A stretch of DNA of 64,000 nt, from contig CM059585.1 of assembly GCA_030407085.1 (NCBI GenBank), positions 99,108,501-99,172,500 on the forward strand. Direction: 5' to 3'. This DNA comes from Trichopria drosophilae. Lineage: Eukaryota > Arthropoda > Insecta > Hymenoptera > Diapriidae. A program made the position numbers and the translations under genes. Of this stretch, positions 13,093 to 25,870 are shown piece by piece (the stretch's first letter is position 1; every line of letters begins with the position of its first letter). The notes below the pieces were generated by a model. That model was not told the origin of the DNA and made no database searches. It worked only from the letters and a program-made list of their open reading frames with translations.

Positions 13093-13190
13093 GTTTACGT
13101 ACTGCTTTTCCGTGAGTAAAGTATAACCGAGTGCGTCAAGTTTACATTACGCATGAGTTTACTTTACGCACCGAAAAGACGTACACGAAA
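13093..13190. repeat. 98-bp imperfect hairpin
   Basis: The left half (TACGT, CTTTTC, GTG, GTAAAGTA, TGCGT, TTTAC in order) is mirrored as the reverse complement in the right half, with small mismatched blocks between, centred near 13142. Such a near-continuous stem of about 45 bp is unlikely by chance. It may be a tiny palindromic transposon or a structured RNA. Confidence 0.8.
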
Positions 13191-13360
13191 GATTTTTTAT
13201 TTCTTATCCAAGGAAGAGTTTTTCGTAAATATTTGAAATTATTTTTAAAAAAATCGTTTACAAAATCTGGAAAAATCCTCGATGAATTCTAAAACATTTG
13301 GTTTGAAAAGCTCATAGTTTTTGAGTTAGATCGTCTAGAAATCTTTCAAACAAATTTTTA

Positions 13361-13573
13361 TTGGGAATGCCATTTTGTGGTCGTTAAAGTAAAGTGGGAT
13401 ATGAAAGCAAAACATTTTCTAAAAATTCAATAATTTTCACTTTTCTTTGAAGTTTGAGTAGAATCCCAATATTTTGATATATCTGAATAAATATTTCCTC
13501 ATTTTTTGACAATGTTTTAAAAATTTAGCGCCATATTGAAATTTCTGATTGCTGAAACTCAATTTTGAAACTA
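13361..13573 (+). repeat. interspersed repeat family, copy 1
   Basis: Shares order and wording with 24813-25027: a start of GG-A--CCATTTT-GGTCGT, a T-rich middle with AATACC/AATCCC and ATTTTGATATAT-like words, then GCGCCATATTG-A-TTC followed by GACTGAAACTCAATTT (with a mismatch in this copy). Divergence is heavy. A fragment of the same end lies at 17470-17530. No coding capacity. Confidence 0.6.
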
Positions 13574-15271
13574 ATTCGTTATTAAAATTCTACTAATGCA
13601 GATATTGACTTTTTTTATTTTTGTAGTTTGTAGAATTAGTAATATATTAGTAAGTTTTAACTTTTCATTAGCAAAAATGATTACTAATTCATTTGGTGAC
13701 TCACTTTTAATTTTTTTTATTGGTAGTTTTAACTAATTCATATTTAGAGAGCAGTATCTATTGCAGTAAATTTCCCTGAGATCGATGTCGCAGCAAACAT
13801 GAAAAAAAATCGTTTTTTATATAAAATTAATGAGTTTATCATTGTTTTCGTTAAATGGTATAACCATCCATATGAAACGATGTCATGTTGAAAAAAGTTA
13901 CTAAATCAGTTGCAAAGTGAGAATTTTAGGACAATTATTTAACATTTTACTACAAAGAGTTTTAAAAGTTACTATAAAAATAAAGATTTTAGTATTTATT
14001 CCAATACATCTTAAATAAAAAAAATAGTAAAATTGAATACTGAAACAAAATACTTTGATAAGTGATTTAGTAAATAGTACAGTGTCTTTCCATGCAAAAG
14101 CAGTTAACGTAGATAGTTAGACATGTTTAGTAGTAGAAGTAGTAGTACATTATTCCCATGTATTAATTTTACATTAAAATTCGTGATGGAGGAGAACTCA
14201 TTTGAGTAGACATAAAAACGATTCGTTAGATATGTTTAATTATTTCAGATTCAGTTTTCTAAATTCAAATGATTTTTTTGCGTTTAGTCAAGTATCTGTA
14301 GTTATAAAAAATAGTAGTCTCGACTACAAAAATGTAATTAAATATAATGAACAAATATGTGATGAACGTTTTAAAGTCATTTTTATTTTTTAATCTAATT
14401 ACCAAATATACCAGCACATCAATTATTTCAATTATAGACCATCCAATTTCAAAATACCAATAAAAAATCAATCGCTAAATATTCCATATTTACTGTCAAT
14501 TTTTTAAACGGACGAAGTGAAAATATATGCAATTAATAACTCGTAACTGCTGTTATTGCTCAGCATCAATTTTCATTTATGATGAATCACATTTCAGTGT
14601 ACATTAAATATTATTCTATATTTCAGTGCTGTTAATTATTCAGATTTTATTTCAACATTTATCTGATGTAACTTTTGAAAATAAACATAAATTATGAATA
14701 AATCAATAATGTACTATTTTCAATAATTCAATACCACCTTTAAAATACTTTAAAATAATCAACTCAAAGTGTTTCCGGAAAATGATGATTTTTAATAAAT
14801 TGAAAGTGAATATAAAATGAGTACTCTTATATGGGTTTGCAGGGAAATAAAAACCGACTAGTACTTTAAGCTGGTCTGCAAAGCATGGATGATACTTAAT
14901 ATACTAAACGCTCTTAACTTGTTCATCATCAAGTTGCGTGTAAATCTTGACAGCAATTTTTAGATGAATTTTTAAAGACATTCGTTATTAAATCTAAAAT
15001 GGTTCGTCGATTTATAAATTCTTTCAATATCTCGAAAATGGCTTTTATTCTTTACAGAATGAAACAGGATCTTTTTTGCTCGTTGTAAAATATAAAATCC
15101 TTCTAATTAGGAACGAAACGATTTCAAGGTTTCAAGCAGAAAATCGTTCATTCAACTAGGATCCCTAGTCTAGGAATTATAATTTCCAATTAATAATATC
15201 CAAAATAGAATTGAATATTCTACTGCACTAGCAATATCTAGATTTTTCTTTAGATTAATAAAGTAACAAAC

Positions 15272-15277
<6 letters not shown>
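13574..15277. other. AT-rich stretch; TACTAATT-rich patch at 13565-13755
   Basis: The patch 13565-13755 holds several ACTAATTC and GAATTAGT words in both orientations and ends ATTTAGAGAG. A similarly built patch lies at 23985-24135, ending ATTTAGAGAT. These may be relics of one inverted-repeat family. No gene seen. Confidence 0.4.

Positions 15278-15306
<29 letters not shown>
15278..15306. repeat. (AT)n microsatellite
   Basis: About 14 uninterrupted AT units. Confidence 0.95.
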
Positions 15307-15309
<3 letters not shown>

Positions 15310-15781
15310 CCGATTATTACAGAAATTTTTTAGTAAAGAACTATGAATAACAATCTTACTTATATAAAACAATAGGCATTAATTTTATATTTTAACTGAA
15401 GATAATAATGAAACTACTGCGTTAAAATAGATTTCTTAGGGTGTAAAAGTGGATTTAGTAAAAGACTATTAATAAATCTTCAATGGTAACAAATTCGACA
15501 TAAAGCTTTGTTTACGATAAATAAAACAACCTGTTTAAGAATAATGAATCTAACTTGTAGGTAATCCTGAAATGTAGTTATTTAAATGATATACCATAAC
15601 CTTGACGAGATAAAGTGAAACTGATTAATTTAACTCTGATTAGTCTGAATGTTTGCAAAACTGCGTCGTAGCTTGTCTATATCTAGACATGAGACTTATC
15701 AGCGGAAGCTTTTTATCATTGTTCTATCCTTGCCATGCATTTCATGTCAAATTATTGCTGCATGTCTAGGAATATCTTAAA
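15307..15781. other. AT-rich stretch without recognisable gene
   Basis: No supported feature apart from the short dyad TGTCTATATCTAGACA near 15677. Confidence 0.5.
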
Positions 15782-15960
15782 TACCGTAATTTGAATCGAA
15801 TTGAATTGAATTAAGTTTATTAATGGCACGGGAGTAAACTCTCTTTAGCCAACCATACAATATTATACTAGTGTTTTGTGGAATTATTAACAAAATATGA
15901 ACAATAGTCGAGTATGAATAATAATTTGTTTTATGAACTCATGAATTGTGTTACCGTAAT
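15782..15960 (-). mobile_element. 5'-truncated LINE insertion with 9-bp target duplication
   Basis: TACCGTAAT occurs at 15782-15790 and again at 15952-15960, bounding a 161-bp insert. Read on the minus strand the insert contains a short unique sequence (TGGTTGGCTAAAGAGAG), then GCCATTAATAAAC, and ends in a degenerate AATTC pentamer tail next to one copy of the duplication. A truncated 5' side, an AATAAA-like word, a simple-repeat tail and a target duplication together are the signature of target-primed reverse transcription by a non-LTR retrotransposon. No coding sequence survives, so the family is unknown. Confidence 0.85.
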
Positions 15961-17633
15961 AATGCACGGTTGTCTGGGATAAAATGATTTTAAGTTGAAC
16001 TTGCTACATTTTGTTTAACTAAGTCGCTGACAACGAGTGTACAAACAAGTTTTTAGAGCGTCATTTGATGATTCAAATCGTAGCTGTTCGTGGAAACACA
16101 TTTTTTTTTTCAATTCCAAACTATTTATTTTAGTAACTTAATTTCGTATAGAGAGTAGAAAAGATTGAACGCAACAATTAATATAATAATAAATGGCAAT
16201 TAACAGTTTTAATGTACAATATAATGAACAATTACAATAGTATATAATTGTTTAAGAAAGAAAATTGTAGAAGGGCGTTTTTCAGGCTTTCAAAATGTGA
16301 TAAGTGATTCATATCCGCAGTTTTGTGCAGTTTTTCAAAAATTCAATGTTCAACTGCGTTGCAAAAACAAACTGTTTCGGTAATTTTTAAAGTACTATTT
16401 ATAGATTCAAAATCACCAAGCATTAAAATTGTTAATTGACATTTATTATTAAGATTAATGGTATGTAGTCACCATTTTCTGCTCAATAAATGAAAACATG
16501 GTTACACAAGCAGCTAAGACTTCGAGTCTGGATGATTTTAAATCTATACTCAAAAATAACAATACAATGACAATACATCGACTTTACAAAATCGATTGTA
16601 ACTGTTTTACGGATTGAAATTTGTCTAGTAACAATGCGTAACTAGTTGTTTCCAAAAGGGTTCATTTAATTTCAATAACTATTTTTTTAACACAGCTCCA
16701 GTTACTGTGCTGCCTGTGCGATTGCTGACGTGAAATGTGAATTTAAATCTTTTAAATGAAATTTAATCATTATTTTCAGCACGATTGGAGGCAGACTATA
16801 ATTTACCTGTACCGATAATCCGTTTTATAGAAACAATGTTCGGATAATTGATGTTTATTTTATTTGCTATAAAATAAACACATTCATATGCACACAAAAG
16901 ATTAAAAACTAATTTAACATTTACCCAGAGCGAGATGTCCATGAATAATTAGCATTCTGCATTTAGAGTTACTAAAATATTTGAATAGTTAACATATTTA
17001 TAAATATTAAAGTTAAAACTTGTAGAAATATATAAATAAATTATCAAATTTTAATCAAATATGTAAGTTATTTATGGGCATTACAATTCGAATATTTACC
17101 ATTTAAGACAATAAACGCTCAACGTTTCGATCCTTTTTGAAAGTTCTTCTAAGGGTAACTTTTATAACTAATAATAGACTAATACATTATATAGAAGTAA
17201 TACATAATTAATAAATTCAACTTAAATGCTAAGTGTACACGATGGGAATATAGCTTGTTTTTGGACTGCATTAAGAATAGCCGGTGTCCAGATTATCTCC
17301 ATTTTTACCACATCTTTATTTTCATAATCGAATTTATTGGCGGCAGTATAATTCACAAGTAAGACTACTGAAGATAAGAATCTCCGATTTTTATGAAATT
17401 TTGATATATTTTAAAAACAAAATGTCAGAGACACGTGTTTTTTTTTAGCGGTAGAAAAACAAATTTTGGAAATGAAACCGCTCCCTCCAAATTCCTGATG
17501 GCTGAAATTCAAATTTCAATCAAAATTGTGGCACAACTGGAAAAATAGCGAAGTTAGTTAAGCGATCTTAATGATTTTTTGAAGAAAATATTTTTTAAGA
17601 GAAGAAGAATATCGGCGTAGAAGGGATGAAAAT
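15961..17633. other. AT-rich stretch without recognisable gene
   Basis: No supported feature. A decayed repeat end resembling the 13361 family is visible at 17470-17530. Confidence 0.5.
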
Positions 17634-18352
17634 TATGGGATAAACTACTCCCAAAATGAATAATTTTTTTGTGAAAAAGTTTTCATACGATTGAATCAAA
17701 ATATGGTAAAACATTAAGAGAAAGTCTAATCATAAACACGTATTTTCATACATAATTGCCTAAAGGGTCTAAATCGTAGAAAAATAAAAACAAAGAGACA
17801 GGTATTTTGAAAAAATCTTATTTCTATACTATTTTTCATCGCTCCAGATTTTTTAAATTGAAAACATATTTCATAAGTTAAACTCGAAAAACTTCAACCG
17901 TTAATTTACACGTAGAAAAAATGTTCTTGAAAAATTCCAGTTGGTAATTTTGTGAAAATTTTGCAAAATGAGAAATCAAATAAGCCTGTCTAAAAATTAC
18001 CATATGGAATGGTAAAATTTCAAAGAAAAATTTTCTCCATTTATGAAACAATTTTAATAATTTTTTGATACGAAAGAATCTTTACAACTGTGTTGACATT
18101 TTGTGGTGGACAGGTTAGAGGGTTAAAACATGATGTTTTACCCAAAAAATAGTAATGTTAGTTTTAAAAACCCAATTTCGATGTAATCAAAATATGGCAC
18201 ATTTATTATACGTTTGATTTGTTTGTAGAAATATATGAATAAACTATCCCCGTATAGTAGACATGCTTCCTTAGTATATTTTGATTCAATCGCATGAAAA
18301 CGTACTTTTTTCATGAAAAATTAGTCATTTAGGAGGTAGTGACTTCCCTAAT
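17634..18352. repeat. inverted repeat, arms about 85 bp
   Basis: The segment 17634-17725 (TTTTCATACGATTGAATC, AAAATAT) recurs reverse-complemented at 18262-18352 (TTTTCATGCGATTGAATC on the other strand). Both carry AATAATTTTT/CTAATTTTT-like text on the same side. The 540 bp between is AT-rich with no frame of note. It is probably an old non-autonomous DNA transposon, but the ends are not clear. Confidence 0.55.
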
Positions 18353-21300
18353 GAATAGATCATTTGCAAACATACTAATGTAACAAGACCAAAATAAAAT
18401 TATTTTATTGAACACTTTTTCCAAAAATAGCGGAAAAGTATTAAAAAAAGTAGTAAAATTAGTTAGTTATTTTTATTTCCAGCGAAAGTTTACAATATAT
18501 ACAAAAATATAGGGAGAAGTTTTAATTTTAGATGTTATTTTGAATTGAAAACCGAAAAATTACCCTAACTAAAACCAAACATTCACATGTTAAAATTTTA
18601 TATATTTAAACATTTTATCGCAGTATTTTAAGTCTTTTACACTTTGTATAACTGTCTTTTCTTTACAGAAACGTTTCCCTCTTTTCTTCAGGTTTTTGAT
18701 TGTACTAATTACCAATCCAAAATGTTTCCTTGTTTTTCGAGTTGCTGATCAGAAATTTTGACATTGAACAAGAAAAATACCCCCGAGAAAGAAAAACTAA
18801 TGCACCAGTGGAACCTTTAAAACGCGAATGAAACAAATGTTTAGAACATAAAAACTAAACGTTGAAAAGAAAAGTAAAGGCCTTCAAACAAGGATAGATC
18901 ATAAAAATGGAAAGTATGCGAAATTTTACTAAATACATTATAAATTGTAGGTAGAAACCGATGAAATCATTCGGTACGATTTGGGACACTTCTTGACCCT
19001 CGTAGGTTTTCCAAATTATAATGTAAAGAGAATTTATTTCAAAAATTGTATTTGTATTCTTACTAAGTTTAACTGTTTAAAACTTTTTGTTTGATTTTTA
19101 CAGGGTGTTAAATCATATTTAAATTATTAATTTTGGTTTGAACTAGTGCTACATAAAAATATGTTTCTGCAAAAGGTTTTTGAGCCCCACTTTTTTTTAA
19201 AGGTAAGATTGAAATAAATTGCTTTTTATTTATTATAACAAAAAATCCACTTCTTTTAAAAAAAAAAAGTATTTTACTTGACATTTTTTCATACGTAAAA
19301 TATTTCAATGTCAAACTTAATTTTCAGTTTTATATAAAAAATTGTGTTGCATGAATTGTATTATTACAGAGTACTGTATTAAAATATTTTTTTCTGAAGA
19401 ACGTTTAGAATAAATGACCCAAACGTAGAATATTGTTATTATTATCACCATATACTTCCGTTATTACGTTACCTAGAATTTACAACAAGGACTTACAAAA
19501 GTATACACATGCTGATTTTAAATAAATACGTATTAAGAAGAAGAAAACAAGTTTTTTGAGATACGTTTTCAAACCTTATAAATTCATATGATTAAACTAA
19601 CTTAAGAAAACTAATTTTTTGTAACTAACTTATTTTAATTTATTTTTATTAACCTTAATGTCCTTTTTTATTAGCATTGCAAAGGTTCTAAATTTATTAT
19701 TTAATTCGTTAATACACAAAATTAAATTTTTATATGATGTTTACATTAACGAATTGTATGTTTGTAGTTATTTTTGCATTTCAATTATATCTCCTACATT
19801 TAAATTTGAGTTTATCTCCTTTAACTACAATTCAAATAAAATTTTTGACATTTCTGTCACACACGCTATGAAAATAAACAGCAGTATTTTAAACACGTGA
19901 GCATTGAACTCGTGTAAACATGATGTATACGCTAAAAAGTGCTTCTACACGTTAATAATAAATGTAAATATTTGCATGACAACTGTATTTAAAACTTCGT
20001 ATTTCAAGAATTCGCAAGCATGGTTTCACGTTCGATTGAGAATATTTCCTGACCCAAATTTTATTTTGTTTAACGAGAATATTCTGAAATATCGAATGCA
20101 TCATTGAAATATTATTAAGAATGTAACGAGTGCTAACTTTTATTACGAACGCTATAAACCCGTTGTTCGACATAGCAATTTTTAAATTTAGATCAGCTTG
20201 GATGCTACGCTACAGTTATGACATTTTTATAGCGTACTTGGTTTTTCGAAATTTGACGATCATTTTTTTCACTTTTTAACGCGTATTCCTATTACGTGTA
20301 CTGATCTACGATAGCCGTTCCCTTTAATGCTCGAGTAATCTGGCACCGATCTCGTATTTTATATTGGATAAGATTCGTTAGGTACGCGAGCGTAAGTGAT
20401 TTTTAAAAAACGATTTATGTCACGATCAGATATATAGCAAATACCAGTCAAAATGAATATTTGAGGATTAAATGATATTTCCAACTTTTACATCTTAATG
20501 ATTGCATATAAAGATTACTTTATTATGGAATGAACCTTAATCAGGATAAAAATAAGGAAAAAATCGTATAAATAGTTCCAAAATGCGATGTAAATTTTCT
20601 ATTCATTTTTTTTTATTCTCAAACCAATTATGTCCTTACAAATATTCGAAAAAAACTTTGTCAATTTAGAAAGTCGATGTCGTCTTACCGCGTAGTCTTT
20701 TACTACTTACGATGTAAACTAAAACTTTAATTGTTGTTTTTCGTTTTAAGTTAAAAACACTATTTCTCATCGTACTTAAATCCACTAATCACCTAGAGAT
20801 CACTTGTATCGTTCTGCGTGAGGCAAAACCGGAACATGGAGTAAATATTTCAAAGTTAACCACCTCATGCCAACAGTTCTTTCATCACTGAGTGCAGGAA
20901 TGGCTGGAAGGGAGAATAATGCACTTCCGGTTTACCGCTACTTACCCAAGTGTCCATCGCGTGCAAAAACAATGAAGTTTTCGTGTTGCAAAATCCTTAG
21001 TGAAGGACGCGTACACGAAGCACGATATCCACGATTTTGTGCTTTTCTCTTATACTGTGAAAGCTCACCAAATTGCAGAACTTAAATGTAGAACGCAAAA
21101 ATCTGTATCGAAAAGTTTCTATGGAGCTTATCGAAAACTATAATGCGACAATATTTACACTGCGGTCGAAACTTTTCAATTTCCATTATTCAGTGTTTTA
21201 AAAAGGTAAGAAAATGAGAACTCCAATTTTGTTTTCTTTATGATTAACAAATTTTTTAAGTGTTTTTTTCTGAGCTACATTTATATACTAACTATAAGAA

Positions 21301-22220
21301 GTTTAATGTTTGAATAAAGAATTTTAAACCAAAATTTAAAAACTAGAAAATTATCTTGACGTTTTTTAACGGTAACAATCTATTTTTTACTGGCATTAAT
21401 TAGAATCAATTGCGGAAATTTTGTATCGCAATCTGAATACGGAAAAGACAAGCGAAATGTAAAAATAGCAAGGGTTTTTGTTGAATATTTTATCAACAGA
21501 GTTTTTGCAGACATCAATCATCGCTTTCATAAATATATCCTAATATTGATATTCATCCTCAACATTTTAATAAAAATATAAATACTTTCTTTACGATTAA
21601 ATCGACTCGTGCGTGCATCATGTGTTATCTCCGCACATCCTGTTTAAAAGTTGATTTTAATATCCGGTATACAAAATGAAAAGCTCGAGTTTCCGATGCA
21701 TTTAATTAAATTCGATGCTTTTAAGTTAATATTATCGAGCTCTGAATATACAAAACTCCTCTTTTACAGTTCGTTTTGGAGTCTACAGTAAAATTTTAAT
21801 GGACTTGGTAATATGTGAGTTTATAATTAATAATAATTTTCAATATCTAACTATAATAATAATGATTGTAAGAACGGTAGTCCCTATATTAATTAATTAT
21901 GCGTTTACAAATGGGTTTTCTATTATATTGCCCAAACATTTATCAGATCGAACGAAATCAAATAATGAACATAGAGAAAAATAATTCATAAAAAAATTAA
22001 TTTTGATTTATTTTCTTTTTGAATGTTTTGAACAATTTAAAAAACTTTCTCCCACTATTTAATCTAATCGATTTTTTATGGTATTTTTCTTTTCTTTCCT
22101 AAAATCTATAGAAGTTTGGTTCCTAAAGTTTCCACCTATTTAAAATTATAATAATAATAATAATCTACTACTATTTATTTTCTTTAATTTAGCAATATAA
22201 AATTAGTATTTTTTCTACGA
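18353..22220. other. AT-rich stretch; weak open frame at 20867-21085
   Basis: No convincing gene. A 72-codon plus-strand frame at 20867-21085 lies in a GC-richer patch (20820-21080) and has a less biased composition than its neighbours, with several cysteines. I recognise no family and no splice context, so it remains an unproven candidate. Confidence 0.4.
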
Positions 22221-22230
22221 GGGGGGGGGG
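22221..22230 (+). repeat. run of ten G
   Basis: An isolated G homopolymer in AT-rich DNA; also a likely spot for sequencing or assembly error. Confidence 0.95.
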
Positions 22231-22721
22231 TGCATTAGGCACGGGATTTATGCTGTTCATTAACTAAGTATTGTAAAAATGGTCTATGCATGTCAAATAC
22301 CTTTAAGTCATAAAGTCAGTAATAAAGTAATCTTCTTTCATTTGTTAACAAGTGTTGTTCGTGGAAATAAATGTAAAACAATCAACTATGTAATGTCATT
22401 TAAATTTTAATAGATAATAAAATACTTTAAGGAAATAATAACGGACATACCCATGTTATTTATATAAATACAAAAGTTTTATTTGCAAAATCTATTAGGA
22501 ATTTTCTAATATTTTTACAGCTAAGGTTTTTTTATTTTTCTATGTTTAGTAGTTATTTAAACCCCTAAAAATAACCCTTCGTAATGATTTCAATCTTTTC
22601 AAATAACAAATGTCTGAAAATGTACCTCTAGGTATTTTTATGGTGCTCTTTTGATTGCAGTAGCATTTAAAATATTCAAAACTGATATTGCCCACACTGA
22701 AAAATAACTTGGTAAATTTGC

Positions 22722-22764
22722 CTTTTTTTGCTGATTAAGAAATAGTTTCTTAAATGCAAAAAAG
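22722..22764. repeat. 43-nt hairpin beside a CACTGA transposon end
   Basis: CTTTTTTTGC and TTAAGAAA pair with TTTCTTAA and GCAAAAAAG around a short loop. Directly upstream, 22695 begins CACTGAAAAATAAC, the same kind of terminus as the element at 11434. The hairpin is therefore probably the subterminal part of a related MITE whose other end I cannot place. Confidence 0.6.
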
Positions 22765-23125
22765 TGAGTAATTTGGGTAAATTTAAATACAAATCGTTAA
22801 TTCAAATAAAAATAGTTCAAATAAGCATTACGAATTGAATGTTTTCCAAACTATTTTCGCAATCATTTTTTTATTTTTTATGCGTATATATAGAAAAGTT
22901 TATTGGGTAAGCTACTCGACTAATTTGAGAAATATTTTGTACAGAACCAAGTTTAATCCCAACTTAACTTTTAATTAGTTGCCAATATATATTGAAAAAG
23001 TTGCATTGGACTGAAAAGAAGGAACCATTATTATACAAATGTTACTCCTAAATTGACGATTTAGAGCATCCTTATAGAAACTATCGTCTACTTTTTCCAT
23101 TTATTATTAAAATCATGATTAGTTA

Positions 23126-23531
23126 CACGGAAAAATGAAATAGTTGGAACTACTAACTAGATAGCATGGTAATTATTTACAGCTGATTTGAATAGCTGAA
23201 TAGTTACCTCGATAAAATAGATAACTATGCCAACTATTTAACTAGAAAAACCAGTTTCATATTCTGAATTTTGAAATTTTCCTTAAATGTTTTTCTGCTT
23301 ATTGAATTTTGATATTTCACCCCCTCGGAATTTGCGATGTACGGAATTTTCATTTTCGGGTTTCAGTTTCTATATTCCTTATTTTTCCTTCTAAGTAAAA
23401 ATCGTTCTAGCAATTGAATTGCTGTATCTTAAACATTTGAAACTTTGATAATTCTGGTTTTCATACCCCACCTAAAATGTAGTTGTACCAGATCCCATTA
23501 TTTAGATAGTAAATTCAACTATTTCTTCTCT
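23126..23531. mobile_element. MITE with CACGG...GAAATAGTTG ends
   Basis: The left end reads CACGGAAAAATGAAATAG then TTGGAACTACTAACTA. The right end on the other strand reads AGAGAAGAAATAGTTG then AATTTACTATCTA. The left flank is TA (23124-23125); the right boundary is approximate. The interior repeats the words ATAGTT and AACTAT many times in both orientations. Termini resemble those of 32290-32549. No coding frame. Confidence 0.55.
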
Positions 23532-24812
23532 ATAATTTCAGAATTAACGACTAAATTAAAAATTGTAATTTTTTTTTATCGTTAGAAATAGTCTTGAATT
23601 ATTACTTTACAGATATGCTATTCATTCTCGCAATAGTAACAGTGAAATTTGTATGAATATTATCAATTATTATTACTTATCCTAATATGAGTATTACGTG
23701 TTGTACACTGAGAAAATTGTATAGAAATATTACTATTCTGACGTCATTGATGACATATCCGCGATTACAATAATATATATCTTACTATTTTAGTAAATAT
23801 TCTTATTTAGATATGATATTCTTTTATGTCATTAGTAGTTTATGTAAAAAGGATAGGTAAGTTTACAAAGATAATATTATATATAACATAAGAAGCACGG
23901 ATCTGTCTTAGAAGTGGTAGGTAGAATTGGAAAAGTTCCCTATACAGTTTCTTTCGATGCAGGTAATTAAACAATAATGATTTACTTTTCAATTATTAGT
24001 CAATTTTAACTAATTGAATGAGTTAATAAATTCTGTTAATCATTCAATTGGTAGAAGCTAACCAATATTTAATAAATTTTATTACTAATTTCAAATAGTA
24101 ACCCACTTTTCACTAATTTTGATTTAGAGATCATCCAATTAAATAGCATGGTTATACAGGTAGTAACTACTTGCAATTGCATTTGTATTTATTATTAAAA
24201 GGACCAGTATTGGTCCTTAACAAACAGTATAAAACACATTATATTACAACATTAAATACGTTAGTGTTAATGTAAATAAATGCGATTTATATTACAATTT
24301 ATGCACCGTATAATCGAGTGTCTTAATATTGTTCTAATAGAAGAAACTTAAAAATTTAGAAGCATTTTGATTGGTCGTTTATGAAACAAAATGTCCTAAA
24401 AAGAAAGATGTCCTCATCTAGAACGTTAAGATACAGTAGGAACACACGAAAAATTCTGAAGAAAATATTATCATATTTTAGGATGACCTTCAAAGCGGTT
24501 TTTGTCGATTGCAAATTTTTCAAAAATTAGGTAGTTTTCGCTGAAATGGCTTTAAATTATTTTGTTTAAGCTTAATTTTCTTAAAAAACTCTTGTAGAAA
24601 TGATTGCAAACAACAAACAATGCTCACTGTTCATCAAAGGTAGTCGTAAATAAATTAAAATGTTAACAAAAATTTAGATAAAAAGTATCACAAAATATCA
24701 TAAAAAAAATATCTAACAATTCACTATATTTCTCAATTAATTTTACTAACTATTCATTTGTAGCTATTTTAAAAATAGTACGTAGTTTTGCAGTGACTGC
24801 GTCCGTAATTTT
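23532..24812. other. AT-rich stretch without recognisable gene
   Basis: Holds the TACTAATT-rich patch at 23985-24135 and a small perfect dyad, AAGGACCA (24199) with TGGTCCTT (24211). No gene seen. Confidence 0.5.
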
Positions 24813-25027
24813 CATTGCGGGACCATTTTTGGGTCGTAACAATGAACGAGGGTATAAAACGAAATTTTTTTCTTAAAATTCAGTTATTTTGATCTTCCAT
24901 AATTTCAATAGAATACCTTTATTCTAATATTTCAATAAAAATTGAAAAGAAAATATTTTCCATTTTTTTTCAGATGTGGCGCCATATTGGAGTTCCTGGT
25001 GACTGAAACTCAATTTGGACCTCGGAA
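24813..25027 (+). repeat. interspersed repeat family, copy 2
   Basis: Better preserved relative of 13361-13573, with CCATTTTTGGGTCGTAAC at the left and GGCGCCATATTGGAGTTCC, then GACTGAAACTCAATTTGG at the right. It sits about 220 bp upstream of a long palindrome that also begins with an ATGGCGGC word. Confidence 0.65.
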
Positions 25028-25251
25028 TCTTGAAAGTGTTTTTGAATATCACACTCGTTTAATAATAACTAATCTTCCGTACTTGTATTGGAATGTACTT
25101 AACTTATTGTCTTCTTGAAATGCCTTAAATTTTATCTGTATTGCATCAGGTGCTTTTTTAACGAAAAGATCGTCAAATTGTTCTGAAATAACCACGTCTA
25201 TTACATTTTTACCTGATCTCAGATTGACGCTATTGGCCGCCATATTTTAGC

Positions 25252-25870
25252 AATGGCGGCTTAAACGTAAAAAACGAAATTTTTAATATTTCTTTTCCAA
25301 ATAATCGTATTTTTGAATAGGAACCCGTGTTCGGATCATGCTATACTTCTATATCTGGTGGCATAACTAGTTGTAGTAAAAGTTAGGTCTGTTAATAAAT
25401 CGAAATTCAAAATGGCGGATTCAAGAAGGAGGCCTTCATCTGGCAGACAAAATTCGACAATGACTATGCAATCCAAGTGTCTGTATGAATTTTGTTGTAA
25501 CTTTGTATACAAATATTTCGGAAGTTGATGAATACGAATCTGCTGTCAGATTTCTCAAATTCAAAGTGGCGGATCCAATATGGCGGAAGAACTTTCAGTG
25601 GATTGGTCGGCTTTGTTTGAAACTTGTTACTTGGGGGTTCATCCAGACGCTTGGATTGGACAGTCATTATCAAATTTTTCTTGCCAGTTAAGTGGTGAAG
25701 GTCTCCATCTTGAATTGGACATCTTAAATTTCGATTTACGAAAAGTCCTAACATTTAGTATAACTGTTTATGCCATCGGACATAGATCCGAACACGGATT
25801 CATGCTAAAAAATGAGATTATTTGGAAAAGAAATGATAAAAAGCACGTTTTTTACATTTCAGCCGCCGTT
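25252..25870. repeat. about 620-bp palindromic (foldback) element
   Basis: The arm 25252-25490 reads as an imperfect reverse complement of 25622-25870. Both contain AATGGCGGCTTAAA/GAACGGCGGCTGAAA ends, CTTTTCCAAATAATC, CCGTGTTCGGATC, GGCATAA, CAAATCGAAATT-like text and CCAATCCAAGTGTCTG (CCAATCCAAGCGTCTG in the other arm). The centre (about 25491-25621) carries a GGCGGATCCAATATGGCGG word. Immediately outside the left end is a short GCCGCCAT/ATGGCGGC hairpin (25236-25260). The frames of 96-101 codons on both strands here are products of this symmetry and are not genes. Confidence 0.85.
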
